From the NCBI RefSeq assembly GCF_900112065.1, contig NZ_FOKE01000004.1, positions 558,001 to 622,000 on the forward strand: 64,000 nt of DNA, written 5' to 3'. The notes under the pieces were generated by a model. That model was not told where the DNA came from and ran no database searches. It saw only the letters and a list, made by a program, of their open reading frames with translations. A program made the position numbers and the translations under genes. Position 1 is the stretch's first letter; the number at the start of each line of letters is the position of its first letter. The stretch is from Cohnella sp. OV330 (GTDB lineage Bacteria; Bacillota; Bacilli; Paenibacillales; Paenibacillaceae). Below are positions 62,898 to 64,000 of this stretch, piece by piece.

Positions 62898-64000
62898 TCA
62901 CCATACGAATTCAGTCTCGATCCGGCGCAGCTCGCCCTCGCGCATCGGAGCCGTGTCGTACACCTTGCGTCCCGAATAGAACGGATGCTTCGTGCCGCGC
63001 GGCGTAATGCCGACGACGTCGTCGCCGCGCCATTCGGTCGCGAACGTCTGGCCGATCGCCGTCTCCACCGTCGTGCGCTCGGATAACGGGAACGTGATCG
63101 TAATCGTTTCCCCCGCGAACGCCTCGTTCAGCTGCAGGAACACTTCCTTCAGCCAGCGGCTCGGCTCCGAACCCCGTCCTTCGGATACCGCGCCTTCTCG
63201 CTCCCGAACGATGCGTACTTTGGCGAAGCCCGCCCATTCCGGAATGCGAACCTGCAGCGAACGAAGATCCTTGTTCACGCGAAGCACGACCTTGCCTTCG
63301 TGAGGCAAATACGACTCGACGTCCAGCCAAGCCGAACCGCGGTTGAGCAGGAAGTTGACGCTCACCTTGCCGTCCTTTTCGGTCACAATATTGCTCCAGC
63401 CCATATAGAGGCCGCGCGTTCCCGAGCCCAGGCAGCAGATTTGCAGGTCGTTCGTATGCCCGCGCCCGTGATTCACGTCGCAGCAAAAGTCGTTCGGCGC
63501 CGAATATCCGGCGAACGCGCCGCGCGTGCTGGCAGCCACGTTCGTGTAGCTGATCTGCCCGGCGACATTGTGAGAACGGTCGTCCGTCTCCTTCACCCAA
63601 TCGAGGTCGAGCAGCTGCGATTCGGTCAGATGGTTGCGGATGAAGCGCTCCACGACGCCCCAATACTTCGTATAGCCGCTCTTCGCGAGCGTAATGCCGG
63701 TGGCGATCAGGTCGACGAGCGAGCAAGTCTCGTGCTCGTAGGCCTGCTCTTTCATGTCGCCCGGCGTCCAGCCGAAGGCGGTGCATTGCGTCAGCGCCCA
63801 GGCGTAGCTCTTCTCCGCGAACGCGATCAGCGAAGCGTCCCCGGTGAAGGCGCCGAATCTCGCGATCGCGTCGAGCGTGCCGAGCCGGGTGTGGAAGTGG
63901 CCGCTGCGGTATGCGAGCGCGTCGTTGAAGCTGCCGTCCTTGTTGAACACGCCGCTGCGCTCCACGATGAGCGCGACGAAAAACTGGCACAGCTCAAGCG
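62898..64000 (-). CDS. Six-hairpin glycosidase-like protein (GH127-related), 5' end cut by window
   Basis: The frame runs in from the right edge for 367 codons and ends at 62898; the N terminus is outside. Motifs such as YEHETCSLVDLIATGITL, NDLQICCLGSGTRGLYMGW and LQVRIPEWAGFAKV show an alpha/alpha barrel followed by a beta-sandwich as in GH127/GH146-type enzymes. The paired cysteines fall in a different context from the GH127 CCPPN motif, so it may be a distinct family. It is the first visible gene of the racemase/RuBisCO-like/kinase/GH2 operon, 16 bp before the racemase homologue, and likely liberates the sugar that feeds the pathway. Confidence 0.7.
   Translation of the reverse strand, partial: LELCQFFVALIVERSGVFNKDGSFNDALAYRSGHFHTRLGTLDAIARFGAFTGDASLIAFAEKSYAWALTQCTAFGWTPGDMKEQAYEHETCSLVDLIATGITLAKSGYTKYWGVVERFIRNHLTESQLLDLDWVKETDDRSHNVAGQISYTNVAASTRGAFAGYSAPNDFCCDVNHGRGHTNDLQICCLGSGTRGLYMGWSNIVTEKDGKVSVNFLLNRGSAWLDVESYLPHEGKVVLRVNKDLRSLQVRIPEWAGFAKVRIVREREGAVSEGRGSEPSRWLKEVFLQLNEAFAGETITITFPLSERTTVETAIGQTFATEWRGDDVVGITPRGTKHPFYSGRKVYDTAPMREGELRRIETEFVW

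Overview
The window reads as chromosomal DNA of a GC-rich, spore-forming member of the Paenibacillaceae (Paenibacillus/Cohnella-like). This rests on a YheC/YheD-type spore-coat ATP-grasp protein, an SLH-domain GH18 protein, LplABC-type sugar ABC transport paired with a YesMN-type two-component system, strong AGGAGG ribosome binding sites, and many AraC-family regulators. The assignment is inference from gene content; no rRNA or tRNA gene was seen.

Layout. Positions 1-7630 (minus strand) hold a sulfur/amino-acid scavenging operon: LysR regulator, polar amino acid ABC transporter (binding protein, two permeases, ATPase), luciferase-like monooxygenase, M20 deacylase and a SolA-type amine oxidase that runs off the left edge. 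It resembles the Bacillus ytmI/yxe loci. A small two-motif beta-gamma crystallin-like protein follows (7798-8163). From about 8.2 to 20.3 kb are sugar modules: two Gfo/Idh/MocA dehydrogenases plus a TIM-barrel isomerase with a divergent AraC, a flavoprotein monooxygenase, a CE15-like esterase, a GH42 beta-galactosidase with its divergent AraC, and an alditol-oxidase-like flavoenzyme. From 20.5 to 28.6 kb come housekeeping or general genes (spore-coat protein, hybrid histidine kinase, malate:quinone oxidoreductase, alginate-lyase-like protein, GNAT, Trm11-like methylase). From 28.7 to 40.4 kb is a plant-glycan locus: SLH-GH18 protein, LplC/LplB/solute-binding protein, YesN/YesM, GH127 and a divergent AraC. 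From 40.5 to 48.2 kb are a GNAT/creatininase pair, a GntR-ABC efflux-type operon with a clear promoter and operator, a PF00882-like hydrolase, and a large FAD oxidoreductase with its AraC.

Positions 48.2-52.2 kb form an accessory patch. It has two families of tandem palindromic repeats (51-bp and 72-bp periods), a truncated IS3 element joined to the tail of a lost gene, and an AT-rich run of small orphan genes: DUF2691-like (frameshifted), DUF6881-like (apparent CTG start), a HAD phosphatase and small membrane proteins. A third tandem repeat family (46-bp period) lies at 12.4 kb.

Positions 52.2-64 kb return to sugar metabolism. There is an L-fucose-type oxidative module (zinc dehydrogenase, aldo/keto reductase, lactonase) with a divergent AraC. 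It is followed by an operon of a six-hairpin glycosidase (cut by the right edge), a single-cysteine Asp/Glu-racemase homologue, a RuBisCO-like protein with its metal ligands intact, a DUF1537 acid-sugar kinase and a GH2 beta-galactosidase.

The sugar modules share one plan: an AraC regulator divergent from an operon of enzymes that mostly lack signal peptides. That fits import of oligosaccharides and intracellular breakdown. The RuBisCO-like operon is the most promising lead for new biochemistry.
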